Source of the DNA: Ichthyophis bannanicus
Taxonomy: Eukaryota; Chordata; Amphibia; Gymnophiona; Ichthyophiidae
DNA: 64,000 bases
Assembly (NCBI GenBank): GCA_033557465.1
Contig: CM066043.1
Coordinates: 106,568,278 to 106,632,277 of the forward strand
Reading direction: 5' to 3'
A program made the translations under genes and the position numbers. The stretch's first letter is position 1. The number at the start of each line of letters is the position of its first letter. The notes under the pieces are model-generated. The model was not told the origin of the DNA. It did not search any database and saw only the letters and a list, made by a program, of their open reading frames with translations. Positions 63,811 through 64,000 of the stretch are shown here, one piece after another.

Positions 63811-64000
63811 TCTATGTCCCCAGTTGCATCACCAGTTGCAAGCAGAGCTGGCAAAAGCAGAGGCCAGTATTAGCATGCATTTCACCACGAAAATCTGGAC
63901 TAGTCAGAACGATACACGTACCAATCTCTCCCTGAGAGCACAATGGTGGCAGCTGTCTGAGGCAGGAACAGGCTCTAAGTCTAATGGGGGAACAACAGCA
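63811..64000. other. No recognised feature to the window end
   Basis: Nothing supported. Confidence 0.5.

Noticed and set aside
1..64000. Any host gene exon
   Set aside because: Every longer frame is explained by a transposon or a tandem repeat. I found no unexplained ORF with family motifs or convincing splice structure.

Overview
The window looks like a gene desert made of transposons from a large, repeat-rich vertebrate genome. I see no host exon, no host RNA gene and no CRISPR. It holds DIRS-type tyrosine-recombinase retrotransposons, many CR1 LINEs with a GDSL-type ORF1, an L1 and an L1-ORF1-only element, an L2-like LINE, a Penelope-like element, tRNA-SINEs, hAT, piggyBac and mariner DNA transposons, and long solo LTRs. 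That mix best fits an amphibian. A caecilian is my guess from general knowledge; nothing in the sequence proves it.

Nest 1 (1-23430): a CR1 remnant is split by a non-autonomous hAT (hAT-A, 57-2250). Next is a decayed + strand DIRS copy (DIRS-0). An L1 on the - strand (6275-21461) entered its RNase H region with a 17-bp target duplication. The L1 was then split by DIRS-1 (7051-12564) and by a piggyBac (14917-18943, TTAA on both sides). The piggyBac took a solo LTR exactly at its transposase start codon. Middle (23431-35259): a foldback element, a 63-bp minisatellite split by a CR1 copy with ORF1 and ORF2 remains, a hairpin block, an L1-ORF1-only (HAL1-like) retrocopy, two internally rearranged CR1 copies, and a second LTR of the same family as the first.

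Nest 2 (35283-43490): a + strand L2-like LINE is split by a mariner (TA target), which is split by DIRS-2 (36890-42672). DIRS-2 is the best preserved element here: its RT-RNase H-methyltransferase-like and tyrosine recombinase frames are open, and its gag is broken by one visible stop. Right flank (43491-56565): a pair of 234-bp direct repeats, a run of six hairpins, CR1/L3 relics around an LTR-like insert, a 112-bp MITE, another CR1, and a Penelope-like element. Nest 3 (56575-59812): a CR1 is split by hAT-B, a relative of hAT-A in inverted orientation about 55 kb away. The last 4 kb holds SINE and CR1 ends and low-complexity tracts.

The elements have no shared function. The useful content is their insertion order and several odd structures: perfect 58-60 nt hairpins at the DIRS 3' ends, a DIRS terminal palindrome repeated inside gag, LTRs that contain an ORF, and serial-hairpin blocks.
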